Source: Diplonema papillatum (Eukaryota; Euglenozoa; Diplonemea; Diplonemida; Diplonemidae). Taken from it: a DNA stretch of 64,000 bases. A model generated the notes under the pieces. That model did no database searches. It had not been told where the DNA came from and saw nothing but the letters and a program-made list of their open reading frames with translations. The translations under genes and the position numbers were made by a program. Positions 8,746 to 19,233 of this stretch are shown in pieces. Numbering within the stretch: the stretch's first letter is position 1; the number at the start of each line of letters is the position of its first letter. The stretch is from assembly GCA_030068145.1 (NCBI GenBank), contig JAPJBO010000218.1, forward strand, positions 1 through 64,000, written 5' to 3'.

Positions 8746-10960
8746 GCCGCTTCCCCTGCTGGATGCACTAGCGGATGTCATGAACCTGGTCGAAGTGACT
8801 GGGGTTTGGCCGGCGAGCATGACAACTGCCTTGGTGTCGATGGTGCCGAAGGATGAGAGCCAAGACCCGCTGCACACGAGGCCAATAACCGTCACGTCCG
8901 CTGTGTACCGCCTATGGGCGTGCCGCAGGCTTGCGGACATAGTCCTGTGGCAGGAGAAGTGGATCGAAGAAGGACAGAAGGGCTTCCGACCGGGTCACCG
9001 TATCGAGGACGTCCTGATGGAGATAGGGCTCGAGATGGAGGACGCCTTGCTAGATGGAGAGCCGCTCTACGGGGTGGCGCTGGACTTCCGGAAATGTTTC
9101 GACATGGTCCCGCGAGAGATAGTGCTGCGCTTAGCCGAGGACTTAGGGTTGCACAATCGGGTTCTTAAGCCGCTGAGGGCGATCTACAGACTGCTCGCGA
9201 GACGCTTCGGAGTTTAGTGTGACCAATGGTATCCTTCAAGGGTGCCCTGTATCCGTCATCCTCATCAATGCCCTGCTGTCGGTAGTGATGAAGGCGGGCA
9301 AGAAAGAAGCGGAGGGGGTGAGCCCAAAGCCGTACGCGGACGATGCCACGCTGCTATCCAGGCTGTCGGAGGCCGCCCTGCAAAAGGGAGTGGACGTAGT
9401 AGACGAGTTCTGCACGCTCACCGGAATGGCGACCGTTTTCTGGAGGTTTAGCTCCTTCTCGACGAGGCGTAGGCATCAGTCGACGCTCAGACTCCGCAGC
9501 GTGGATGCGCTGGTGCGGTTTGGCAAATCTGTCACGTGCCTGGGGGTCCTAGTCTCGACGGCGAAGAATAGGACAGAAAGGTCCGACTCGGAGAGGGTGG
9601 AGAAGGCGGCTGCCCTGGCGGAAGGCCTCCGCCATGCGCCGTTCCGCGGGTCCGGATTGTACAGTCGAGATGATGGTTGAAATCCTTGCGGAACGGGCAG
9701 AGCTCGAAGCACGAGGCTGGGTAGCCAGGAACCCCACGACCCCCTGGTCGAGAGCGGATGCGATGCCTGCCGAGAAGCTCGACCACCCCTTTGCGCGCAT
9801 TGCCCCGGCATGGGCGTGGGAGCGGAACAAGGCCTGGGGACTACCGACGTTTTATGCGTTGGTAGCGTGGCTATCAGACATGGAGTGGACCGAGAACGGG
9901 CAGGCGTCAATGCTAGAGCTTGCCATCGACTTTGAACTCTTTTCAGGCCTCAGCATACCGCTGCGCGAGAAAGCACCGAAGGGGGTGAGGGAGCGAGGAA
10001 ACGTCCTGCGCTGCATGATCAGCGCGTTGGACAAGCTGGCGACACAGCAAGGGCTGGGGAGTTGCGAGAGAGGCGAGAGAGTATGCCCGACGACGTCGCT
10101 GTCGTTCATGGGCATCTCGGGGATATCGGGGGTGCGGCCCAGGCCCCGCTTTCGTGAGGCACACACGGGGACGAACCTCGAAGAGCAGGTGAAGGGAAGC
10201 GATGTAGGGACGCAGTGCCCGACGTACCCGGACTGGACGGCCGAGAGAGCGGCGAGGTGGGCCCTGCCTGTCCCACCACAGCTGCACCCCGACCCCGTGG
10301 CCGGGTGTCGGAGTAGAGAAAGCACTCGTCACCTGCGCGACCCACCACAAGGGGAAGTGTGAGGCGTGCCGAGCACTCGTCCGAAGGGACGTACCCACGG
10401 TAGAGATGTGCTGTCGGCACCATCACCACGCTGACGATGGGCAGCCGATCGCCGTGTGCGTGGAGCACAGCACGACGAAGTGCGGCGAGTGCAAGACGGC
10501 GGCGGCGTGCTGCCGCAGCGGGCATCATGCCTGCCGCACGCATGGCAGAGGAACCTGCCAAGAATGCAGGAGGCTCCCTACGTTGGCGCAGAGGAGACCG
10601 GCAGCGTGCTGCCGCCGCGGCCACCACCAACCCAACGAACCGAACGCCCCGGCAACCCCCGGACACAGCAAAAAGAAGAAGAGACCCCTCTCACCCACCC
10701 AGGTGGGCGTACAACGAGAAACGCCGGCGGGAAAGCGCGCGGCGCAGGCGCCGCCCGCCGTAGCGAAGCAGAAGAACGGCGACGACCGGACGGGCAGCCA
10801 AGAGGCCGCCACCAACGCCAGGGACCGGCGAACGACCAGCGTTGAAAAAGAGGTTGCTCGGCACCCCGAGGGAGAGCCCGATCGCCGGCCGCAAGCGGAA
10901 GAAGGCGAAGGCGACCACACCCGAGTCAGGGATGCAACGAAGAAAGAGGAAGGGGCGGTC
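8746..10960 (+). pseudogene. Decayed non-LTR retrotransposon (RT lacking RNase H, Cys/His-rich tail)
   Basis: The RT region is readable: RPITVTSAVYR, LDFRKCFDMV, then a frameshift near 9216, NGILQGCPVS and the catalytic PYADD near 9335. A deletion near 9650-9680 removes the thumb and zinc-motif region. Reading resumes with the shared domain ending ELAIDFELFSG (about 9915-9950), is frameshifted again near 10300, and finishes in a Cys/His-rich region (CCRHHHH, CRSGHHAC). The better-preserved copy at 53028-54448 shows how the tail should read. At least two frameshifts, a deletion and 5' truncation make this copy inactive. No RNase H was found between RT and tail, unlike the family at 1-7430. Confidence 0.85.
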
Positions 10961-11399
10961 AAGGGCTGGGCTGGCGGTCAGGGGCTGGCCATCGGTGGGT
11001 CGTCGCTGGGCATGGTGGGCTGGCTGGCAGAAGTTTGGGGCTGCCGCTGGTGCTGAGCCGAGTGAGAGAGTGGATGCTCAGAAGCAGCCCGGAATTCTTG
11101 ACAGATTCTCTCCGAGTTGACACAAGTGCCTTGTTCCGTGTGATCTCCGGTCTGCATCTACTCGTGCCAATGATTTACCAGCACACACTATCTGAGTGGT
11201 GGATGAATTTGAAATGGGCTGTTGGCTTCAGGAGTGCACACCAGGGGGGAGCGGGGCGAGGGTCACACAGATGGCAAACAGTGCCACCAGTACGTTGGTC
11301 GATGTTTAACGCGACAAACGGGCTGAGAAGTGCAAACCGTTTCTCCACCTGAATGTACCGTACCGTTTGCCGGGGGGCGGAGCCCCCCGGACCCCCCCT

Positions 11400-11690
11400 T
11401 TTGGAAGGTTCGGGTGGCGTAAACAAAGGCTTCTCGATTTCAGAGCGGGAAAAGCAAATTGGCCATTGAGACGGAATTTGGAAAAATGAGGAAAAATGAA
11501 GCTAATAGCCTGTCTGTATAACCCCCACGCAAAAATAAACGTTTATTTTTTTCGCAATACCTATCCCCCCCGTGTTTAAGATCGCGTTTTTCCGTGTTTA
11601 AGATCGCCCCCCAAAAAAACCGATCTTATACACGGGGGGGGACGATCTTAAACACGGGGGGGGACAAAAACACCCCAAATTTTTTTTTCC
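11400..11690. repeat. Inverted GTGTTTAAGATCG/CGATCTTATACAC repeats and ATAAACG palindrome
   Basis: AAAAATAAACGTTTATTTTT (about 11531) is a perfect palindrome and is one end of the ATAAACG repeat family best seen at 23030-23262. Next come direct and inverted copies of CCCGTGTTTAAGATCG and CGATCTTATACACGGGG. A second cluster of the same inverted block is at 12905-12992. Confidence 0.75.
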
Positions 11691-11699
11691 GCTGCGCGG

Positions 11700-11800
11700 G
11701 GCCTTGAACCCGTGTGTCCGTGGCTTAGAGGACCGAAACACGGCGCAGACGGGACCAGTGCGGTGTTGAGCACATACCCATTCCAAGCACGTTCTTGCAA
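11700..11800. repeat. Dispersed repeat (ACACGGCGCAGACGGGACC family), copy 1
   Basis: Shares GGACCGAAACACGGCGCAG and TGTTGAGCACATACCCATTC with 22600-22700 and, more weakly, with 39305-39375, where it lies just before the long host gene. The reverse strand has a weak B-box-like GGTTCAAGGCC but no convincing tRNA fold. Confidence 0.75.
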
Positions 11801-11916
11801 TCCCCCCACCCCCCAGTGCTGATGCTTAGGCCCCAAAACTCGGCATCGTTGTCAGCCGGACGGTAAGTGGGGTTTTGGGGCTGTTTTGGGGTGTCTCCCA
11901 GAGGGGTAAACGTTGC

Positions 11917-12437
11917 TTACGTTTGTTTGGGTTTTCTTTTGTGAATGTCAGGGTGCAAAGACGAGCCTGCCCACAGAGCACTTTTGAAGGCAGAATCTAT
12001 GTCTGCATCTGTGATTGCCAAGTATGAGTCCGCGAGCCACTTGCACACCTCGTCACGGGTTGGCGCACTGTTTTCTGCAACAAGCTGTTGCGAGGACCAG
12101 TCTATCCACTTGGAACGAAGAAGTCGTCGCACCTTCAGATTGCAGGCTCTGGTCGCCAACATTCAAGTGACCTGACGTGTTCGGAGGTATAATGAACACC
12201 AGCCAGCCCCGCGATCTCGCCTCCTTCACGACAGGAATGCTGTAGTGCGACTTGTACCCATCCACCATTACGAGAAGCCCATACTTCCCTGAGGGGAAGC
12301 TGGGTAATGTACAGATGTACTCGAGCATTACTTCGTAGTCGCATCGGATTGCCGAAAGGGAATGCGTGAACATTCCGCAACCCGGATGCAGAGATCTGAA
12401 GTGGTGACACATTGACGATCCTGTTGACCATGTCCAC
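11917..12437 (-). pseudogene. Pogo/Tigger-like DDE transposase remnant
   Basis: The minus strand encodes VMVDGYKSHYS followed by PPNTSGHLNVGDQ, the arrangement of the second and third acidic residues of DDE_1 transposases (pogo/Tigger group). After a frameshift near 12150 a further stretch (RLLRSKWIDWSSQQL to FKSALWAG) resembles the C-terminal helices of these enzymes. The N-terminal DNA-binding half and the first Asp are absent. It is a fragment within the ATG4 intron with no recognisable inverted repeats. Confidence 0.7.
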
Positions 12438-12714
12438 AGGCCCCGGATGATGCAGTCGTCTCTTTTTGAAGGAAGGGTTGACCCTTGAAACGCTTCACGC
12501 GGGGACAGGGTTAACTATCCTGGAAAGCTGCACTTTCTTCGTGTAGTAGGGTGTCTTGTGGATGTGCATGGAAAAAACAGGGGAGATCTCATTCTCTTGC
12601 ATCGGGCCGTACCGTTAACCGCAATAGGTCTCCTAGGCTAAAAGCCTCTGGCCGACAGAACAATGTAGGTAAGGGAAGTCGGCAAACTGGATCCGTAACT
12701 TCCCCCGCGGCAGC

Positions 12715-12992
12715 GTTTAAAAAAGACAAGGTTTTGACCCTGCATGGTATCTCCCAACTTGGGGGGTCCAAGAGATATTTTTCCCGCCAGAACCTCCCAG
12801 AGAAAAAGTACCCCAAAAAAGTTCCGCTGCGCGGGGCCAAAAAACCCCCCCACAGTAAAAATGCCCCAAAAAAAAACTTTCCCGCTGCGCGGGACCCCAC
12901 CCCACTCCCCCCCCGTGTATAAGATCGCCCTCATTTCTCAAAAAAACCGATCTTATACACGGGGGGGGAGAGCGCGATCTTAAACACGGGGA
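12715..12992. repeat. Half-MITE end plus inverted GTGTATAAGATCG repeat
   Basis: AAGACAAGGTTTTGACCCTG at about 12724 matches the right terminal repeat of the MITE at 55991-56200, but no left partner is visible. From 12905, CCCCCGTGTATAAGATCG and CCGATCTTATACACGGGGG form a stem-capable inverted pair matching 11570-11670. The GCTGCGCGGGGCC block near 12830 recurs near 11690. Confidence 0.6.
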
Positions 12993-13119
12993 GGGGGTAG
13001 GTACAAAATAAAATTCGTTTATTTTTTTCACCTGAAAATGGCTGGCGGCAAAAAAAATGCTGCCACACGAAATAAATTCCAAAAAGAAACTCGTTTATTT
13101 TTCCGGCCTGTGTAAACAC

Positions 13120-14252
13120 CAGGGGTTTATACGGGCCTTCGAAAAAATCCTGAGTTCCGGTCTGGGCGTGTTTTTTTTTTTGCTGCAACTGCATGCTGTA
13201 TGCCACCTTTGGCTTTCGCAACAGATGCTCTTGCTCTCCTCATGTGGTTCGTTGTGCACTGCTCTGGGATAGGAAAATGGTGAGAGCGGGTTCGGAAAGA
13301 AAGTTGCGGGTGAGGGGCCGTGAGTGAAAGCAGTGCACGAATACGAAAGGGACACAGTGTTGGATTAGTCGGTCTGCGTGCCCGTCGACACCTTTATCCT
13401 TGTTTCTCTGTTCTTTCTCCAGTGCAGGATTGCGCCTCGGGCCTTTTTGTACTGCTCGTAACTGGCATAGTGGTGTGCCCGGGGAACAGACAGGAACTCG
13501 GCTACTACTGCTTCCATGATGCCCTCGCTGAAGCCGTTCGTGCGGTCATAGTCCCCTTCCAAGGCAATGTTAACCAGCATTGCCATTTTGTCATCGTAAA
13601 TTCCCGCCCTCTGCCTCGTTTTGATCAGCTGCCAGCATGCCGCCAGACCAAGAATTCTTGCCGACTCGCTTTGTATCGGAGGGCCCTGAGCTGGCCCGGC
13701 TACATCAGGCAGTTGGGAAGGTTCAGCTGCTGCTGATTGGGCTTCTCCAAGGCGGATCGCTTGTTCTCGGAGGTGCTGCAGCTCCTTTCGAACACCAGGA
13801 GCCTTGCCGTCATCGGCGGTCACCAAAGCATCATATGTCTTCAGGATGCTGGTGAGGACGGCATTCTTCTTTTCTTGGTGTCTGGCGAAGCCGCGCAGGC
13901 TGCCTTGTCTGCAAAGAAAGTCGTGCAGGGAGTTGGCCTTCTCAACTTCTGAGTACGACTCCTTTGTCCACCGCTCGTACTCCGTGTTTGTCCCCTCTTT
14001 CGGGACGTTGGTCTGCCGTCCTGTTTGCCGAGATGCGAGCCCGAACATGCTTGCGATGTCCCGGGGAATCCCCTCCTTCTTTGGATCCACACGCTGTAGC
14101 TTCTTTGGTGGCATACTGGCCCTCCCGTTACCGCTCCCACCCGGTAAGCCCCAACCCGAACGCTATGTGGTTTTTTTTTTTTTTTCCCCCAGACCGGAAG
14201 AATTTGAGTTCCGGTCTCTCAGACCGCTAAACTAAGCCCGTATAATCCCCTG
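13120..14252 (-). mobile_element. hAT-like DNA element with perfect 8-bp target duplication
   Basis: The termini are CAGGGGTTTATACGGGC and GCCCGTATAATCCCCTG, imperfect inverted repeats starting CAGGG as in many hAT elements. GTAAACAC occurs at 13112-13119 and again at 14253-14260, an exact 8-bp target-site duplication, the hAT signature. The single-copy version of the target, GTGTTTAC, is at 23100-23107 inside the uninterrupted repeat. Internally (minus strand) it has subterminal CCGGAACTCA blocks, a poly-A run after the 5' end, one ORF, and another poly-A run near the 3' end. Confidence 0.88.
13365..14114 (-). CDS. ORF of hAT-like element, variant 1 (unknown function)
   Basis: A 249-aa ORF starting MPPKKLQRVDPKKEG. 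Residues 1-67 are identical to the start of the ORF at 19234-19905, after which the two proteins are unrelated. The N-terminus is basic with a PKK stretch, as in nuclear proteins. The C-terminal half includes LIKTRQR, a short sequence also present, out of frame, downstream of the variant 2 ORF. I recognise no catalytic DDE or RNase H-like motifs, so this is probably a deletion derivative or accessory protein and not a complete transposase. Confidence 0.5.
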   Translation of the reverse strand: MPPKKLQRVDPKKEGIPRDIASMFGLASRQTGRQTNVPKEGTNTEYERWTKESYSEVEKANSLHDFLCRQGSLRGFARHQEKKNAVLTSILKTYDALVTADDGKAPGVRKELQHLREQAIRLGEAQSAAAEPSQLPDVAGPAQGPPIQSESARILGLAACWQLIKTRQRAGIYDDKMAMLVNIALEGDYDRTNGFSEGIMEAVVAEFLSVPRAHHYASYEQYKKARGAILHWRKNRETRIKVSTGTQTD

Positions 14253-14739
14253 GTAAACACAACGGAATCCTGCCAAAAATAAACGAAATTTATCGTCACG
14301 CTCCGCAAGCCATTTCCACCAGAGGGAATTTATTTTTCCCAATAAAAGAATATAGCAAAACTACGCACTCCTTTCCTTTATTCATAGTAACCCACTGCAC
14401 GTCAAGGTGTCGCGGTCACGGGAGAAGCCGCACCACCACCTGACACTGTCATGCAATTGCACTTGAAAAAGGAAACGCTGGACGATCGGAAGCAAACCCA
14501 CCGGGCTTCGATACATAACAGCAAAATTCTACTGAAAAAATAATAGGTGTTTAATTCAGCTAGTCCCGAGCAAAGCCCCGGCAGGAACGTGGATCTCCAC
14601 CAAACCGGATCAGTCATGTGTTTCTGTTCAACTCGTTTGGCTGGAGAGCGCCCTGCCACTGCTCGCCGGGACTGAATACCCGTGTAGCAAAGCATGCGGG
14701 GGGGGGGGCATGCCAGGCTGATGCCTGAGGCGCGAGGCG

Positions 14740-15215
14740 CGGTCCACCTGAGGGGGGGTCGTCGCATGCCGATCGACGGTGCAGCTGCTCCACTTGAGGG
14801 GGGGTCGTCGCATGCCGATCGACGGTGCAGCTGTTCCACCTGAGATCCGTCCTGTCCAGTACTTGACGTGCAAGCCGTGGATATTCGTCTGGTGCCTGGC
14901 CAGCGCCTAATCATGACGAGACTCGCTTGGCTGAGGTCCGCCGCGCTTGGCGGCAGCTCGCCTGGTTGGGGTCCGCCTGGTCGCTGACGTGCAGCTCGCT
15001 CTGGCTGAGATTCGCCGTGCCACGTGCACGGCGTGCAGCTCGCTTGGTTTGAGATCCGTCTGGCCTCGATGACGTGCAGCTCGCTTTGGCTGAAATCCGC
15101 CGTGCCACGTGCACGGCGTGCAGCTCGCTTGGTTTGAGATCCGTCTGGCCTTGATGACGTGCAGCTCGCTTTGGCTGAGATCCGCCGTGCCATGTGCACG
15201 GCGTGCCGCGGTACT
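14740..15215. repeat. Minisatellite-like tandem repeats
   Basis: A block of about 57 bp containing GGGGGGGTCGTCGCATGCCG is duplicated at 14752-14850. From about 14985 a unit of roughly 90 bp (GTGCAGCTCGCTTGG, GAGATCCGTCTGGCC, GCCGTGCCACGTGCACGGCG) repeats about three times. The unit includes the palindrome CCGTGCACGG or close variants. Reading frames across it are repeat artefacts. Confidence 0.8.
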
Positions 15216-15524
15216 GGGGGTTCCAGTCGGCAAATCCTGGCTGTTGCTTACCGCCGCGACACCGGAGGTGGAGGCCGGAGAGGAGGCAGAGATGCGCAAC
15301 ACTAGCAGGTGAGCCCCCAAAGTGCAGAAACCGCTGAAAAAACAGTGAAAACGCAAAAAGCCGTTGGCAGTCCAAATTTGGAAAATGGGCCGGGGACCAA
15401 GCTAATGCCCTGGCTGTTGTCGACCAAAAAAAAATCTGGGGAGGAAACTGGTGTCACATCCTCTAGTCCACCTTGGAAAACGGAAAAATCCAAAAGAAAT
15501 ATGCGTTTTTTAGTACTAACAATC

Positions 15525-15660
15525 TTGTGGGTTGCCCTTCAATGTATTGTGCAGGCTAAAAAGACGTAGACAGCGTGGTGGTTGATCAGAATTCCTTACC
15601 TGAATATACACAGGGTAAGTACAAGTGGGAAAACGATCAACCGGCACACACAAACAAACC
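15525..15660 (+). repeat. Dispersed repeat (ACAATCTTGTGGGTTGCCC family), three copies
   Basis: ACTAACAATCTTGTGGGTTG and GGCTAAAAAGACGTAGACAG recur in diverged form at 36972-37115 on the plus strand and at 48105-48245 on the minus strand. All three continue to a segment containing GGTTGATC or GGTTGACC. The 15.2-15.5 kb flank has nothing further that I could identify. Confidence 0.7.
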
Positions 15661-16121
15661 CTGGAGCCAGCCCCGTGGTGTATGGGTCAACTGGGTCCAG
15701 CAACTGCTGGTGGGGCCTAGCTAAAGTCTTCATCAGGGGGGGACAGTCATAAACACGTCACCAAGAAACGTATTCAAAAAAAAGAATACGCCGCGCGGGG
15801 CCTGAGTCAACAAAAATAAGCCAAACCCGTTCTTGTACAAGACGGGAAGGACGCGACCTGAAACACGGGGGTACTCGGTGAAGCACCCTGGTGCAGTCAG
15901 CCGGGGTCCACCCCACTGCGCTGGGATGGGCACGGTGCAACAGCGAACAGAGGCTTTTCTTCCGCGCAAACTGCGCTTTTTCTGTAGAGCTTCTAGCCGA
16001 ACCCCTGTTTTTTACATTCTTCGAGACAAAAGGCCCCCCAACATAGCTTCCCCACCAGAAAATGGCTATCTCTCACATTATTTTCAGGTTGTACACGATT
16101 TTGAGGGTCACGCTAGTAAAC

Positions 16122-16963
16122 CAGTGATTTATAAGGGGGGTCTTACGTGGGGGTAACCCCCACGCTCCAAAAAAAAGAAAAACTGTCGGGGGGCCGCCGT
16201 GAGTGGCCAGCACTGGGGGACCAGCCACTAAAAGGGGCCGGGCCCGGGGAGCCAGCCTGGAGTGGGGGGCGGAGGGTTGGGGGTGGGCGCAGCCGGGCGA
16301 CTAGTTACCAGTAGGTCCATTATCGCAGACTCTGCTGAGGGAAGGCAAAACAAGCGAACTATCTGCAGCATTTCAAATGCTTCTCTTCTCTCTCGTAAAG
16401 TTGACGCGCACTTACCTGCGAAATAAATTGCTGGATGCCTCTGTACGCCGGTACTTGTTCTTGGCGTCCAGTTTTCAGTCGAATGAGCCAGTCACAGCGG
16501 ACTTCGTTGACTCTTTTATGAGGGAGTACTTGGTTGTGTCGACAGATGCCACATGTCATGAGAGTGATCACGACAATGATTCTGGAGATGACACTAATGC
16601 TACCGAGGAGGTTCGAACTCAGGAAGCAACAGTGACCTATGCAAATGTGCGCCCTACGCAGCTCAAGTTTGCAAGGGCTTCGTTATACTTTGATGCAGCA
16701 GCAGCTGTCCATACAAAAAGAACCCTGCAGCTTACGTTGTTTTGACTTAAAGTCCCCTGCCGTACCCCTGACACACCTTTTCCTTGATGATCGAGACACG
16801 AACGAGACACAAATCGTCTATGCTGCGCTGGGCTACACTGGGCTGGAATGGAGGGGCGGTCCTTGGGTGCAGCTCCGCAACCACACTTTCTTGGTAAAAA
16901 ATTAACCACCCCCACAGGCATGTGGAGGAACACAGAGGACCCAGCTTTCCATATAAACCCCTG
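16122..16963 (+). mobile_element. Candidate CAGTG...CCCTG element, first in the chain
   Basis: It starts CAGTGATTTATAAGG at 16122 and ends TATAAACCCCTG at 16963, resembling the termini of its neighbours. The left flank TAGTAAAC and right flank CGGTAAAC match at 6 of 8 positions, so the duplication is imperfect. Inside are a GTGGGGGTAACCCCCAC palindrome (about 16148) and an ORF of 122 aa at 16377-16745 with an acidic middle and no recognised domain. Confidence 0.5.
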
Positions 16964-17083
16964 CGGTAAACGCAGGGGATTATACGGGCTTAGTTTAGCG
17001 GTCTGAGAGACCGGAACTCAAATTCTTCCGGTCTGGGGAAAAAAAAAAAAAAAAACCATGCACGGGAGTGGCTGGAATCAGAG

Positions 17084-19012
17084 ATGGGTTCTGAGGAAGA
17101 CGACGAGCGCTTGCTGCTCCTGGTAGACGTCCGGGCCGCCTTCGACTCGATTCCGCACGGAAGGCTGATACAGACAGTAGAGAGGCTGCTTGGCCCCGAA
17201 TGGGTGAAGACAGTAGCAAGGGTAATCGAGGGCCAGGAGGTGACGATTGTTCACTACGACGGGTTTACCCCGCCGGTCGGCTTGGGGCGAGGCGTACTCC
17301 AAGGCTCACCCCTCAGCGTTCTCCTGTTCGTACTGTACACCTGCGAGCCCCCCCCGAGGGAAGAGACCCGGGCGTACGTCGATGATCTGGTGGCCCGAAC
17401 GACAAGGTCACGCCTCCCAGCTACTTTTGGGGCGCTCCAATCGTGGTCGGCGTCGAAAGGGTTGGAGCTGGCTGAAGACAAGATCCTTGTAGTGGCGAAG
17501 ACTCCCTTCGTGTGGAGCACTGAACCTCACCGCGAGACCGTGAACCGCGCAAAACTGCTGGGTGCCTGCCTGCACGCGGACAGACGAACGAGTGGGTGCG
17601 AGAATGACGCGAAGAACTTGGAAAGGCTGGCACGCCTGGTAGACTTCACCAACTCCCACGTCTACCGCTCGACAAGACGTAAGTGTGCCTTCTTCCGCAG
17701 CCACGTACTGCCCACCCTGTCCATGCACTGCCTATCCTCCTGCTTCGACCCAAGAGCACCCAAGCTGGTAGCTTCTCACGCAAGTCTCTTCCCGAAGCAT
17801 CGCCACAGTAGAGGGATTAAGGAATTTGCATGGTGCAAGGACGGCTTCGCGTGCCCGAACGTGGAACATTACGCGGCACTTCAACGAACGCGGGCGTACC
17901 TGGCTCACCGACCCAACGAAGAAAGGGACGCCCTCCCTGTAGCAGGCTTCCGTCGAAGGCCCCCCCGACAAACAGCCGTGGGAGAGGACATACTCTCGCA
18001 GATCGACGTGATGCTGGGCCGGGAATTCTTGTTGACGCATGATGTTGTGGTGGCGAGCGATGGGGGTTTTCTCGAGGACGAATCGCGCGGGTCCGCCGGA
18101 GTCAATTTCGGAACGATGTCCTTCGGCTGCCTGCTAAGCGGAACCGTGACCTCGAGCACGGAGACCGAACTGGCGGCAATGATGCTGTTGGCAACCGTGC
18201 TGAGACGGTGGGATGTCGCCCCCGAGAGGGTTTCGTGGTACAGCGACAGCGAAGCGGCCATCCTGCGAATCCGCCGAAAGGAGCCCGGTGACCCCGTGGC
18301 AGGCGTGGTCGGCGAGTATGTGCAGTGCCTCCGATGGGGTAAGGGACACGCCGACAACACCGACATCAACGGCGCAGATGAGGCGGCGACGCGGGCCCTC
18401 CAGGAGAGACTTCCGGTTCTGGACGTTGAGCTCCTGTATCGGAAGAACGGGGTAGGAGCTGTTTGCTGTTACGCCGCAGAGGACTTCCCGCAGCTGGAGA
18501 GCCCCATTCGGTACGTGAAGCGCGTGTGGCAGTACAGCCGGACAAAGACGGCGACGCGGAGCATACGGGAACTTGCGTCGGCGGAGACAACGAAGGGGAG
18601 TACGCTCCGCTCCCTCGAAGCACTGCCCGGCGCCGTGGACCTCTTGCAAGCGATTATCCGGCGAGCGGTGATGCCGCGAGCCACCCGGATCGCCTGCAAG
18701 CGGTGCGCGGCGCTGGCCAACGCGCAACACGTCCTGCTCGCAGATGATGCGACGCACAACGAAGTGTCCGACATCCGTCACGCATACCCCACCGACCCGC
18801 CACAACTGAAGGGACTGCTCGCGGACTTTGCAAAGAAACGAAGAGATCACGATCCGGCACGTGGCGAAACGCGTGAAGGTCCTGTGCGACGACCCGTTAG
18901 CGGCACGGTGGTCCTCGCTAGTTTTGAGATATCTCGAGTAAATCAGCACTGCGTCTTGTGTGGGGGGCAACGGAAGAGGAAGAAGTGGAAAGAGAAGGGA
19001 TCGGAGCGGTAG
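17084..19012 (+). pseudogene. 5'-truncated non-LTR retrotransposon: reverse transcriptase plus RNase H
   Basis: A 642-aa ORF that begins inside the RT domain. VDVRAAFDS (motif A, about residue 13), GVLQGSPLS and AYVDD (about residue 96) are present, but the fingers and any endonuclease are missing. RNase H (about 320-440) keeps ASDGG, STETE, SDSEA and GADEAA, the expected four acidic residues. The sequence is clearly different from the families at 1-7430 and 8746-10960, and lacks the ELAxDFEL segment and Cys/His-rich tail. A-runs lie on both sides (17038-17056 and 19054-19073). The ORF is open, but a protein starting here could not complete the retrotransposition cycle. Confidence 0.82.
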
Positions 19013-19233
19013 GGAAAAGGGAGAGTGAATGACTAACGATATCAACGGAAGGAGAAAAAAAAAAAAAAAAAAACGCTAACCCAAACAACTTCCGCCGGTA
19101 GAGAAACCTCGCCTAAAGAAATCAACTGCCTTCGGGTAGGCTAGTCTGACACTAGTTGTCGTCGGGAAAAAAAAAAACCACATAGCGTTCGGGTTGGGGC
19201 TTACCGGGTGGGAGCGGTAACGGGAGGGCCAGT

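Larger units (their letters stand above)
12990..14345. repeat. ATAAACG repeat split by a transposon insertion
   Basis: The flanks 12990-13119 and 14253-14345 together match, in reverse orientation, the uninterrupted unit at 23030-23262. The unit is AT-rich with several AATAAACG/CGTTTATT palindromes. The hAT-like element at 13120-14252 interrupts it exactly at GTAAACAC. Confidence 0.85.

Noticed and set aside
12551-13082. ORFs of 98-123 aa on both strands
   Set aside because: They overlap inverted repeats and GC-rich blocks and have no domain or codon pattern of a gene.
14740-15215. CRISPR array
   Set aside because: Units are contiguous tandem repeats without unique spacers, in a eukaryotic context.
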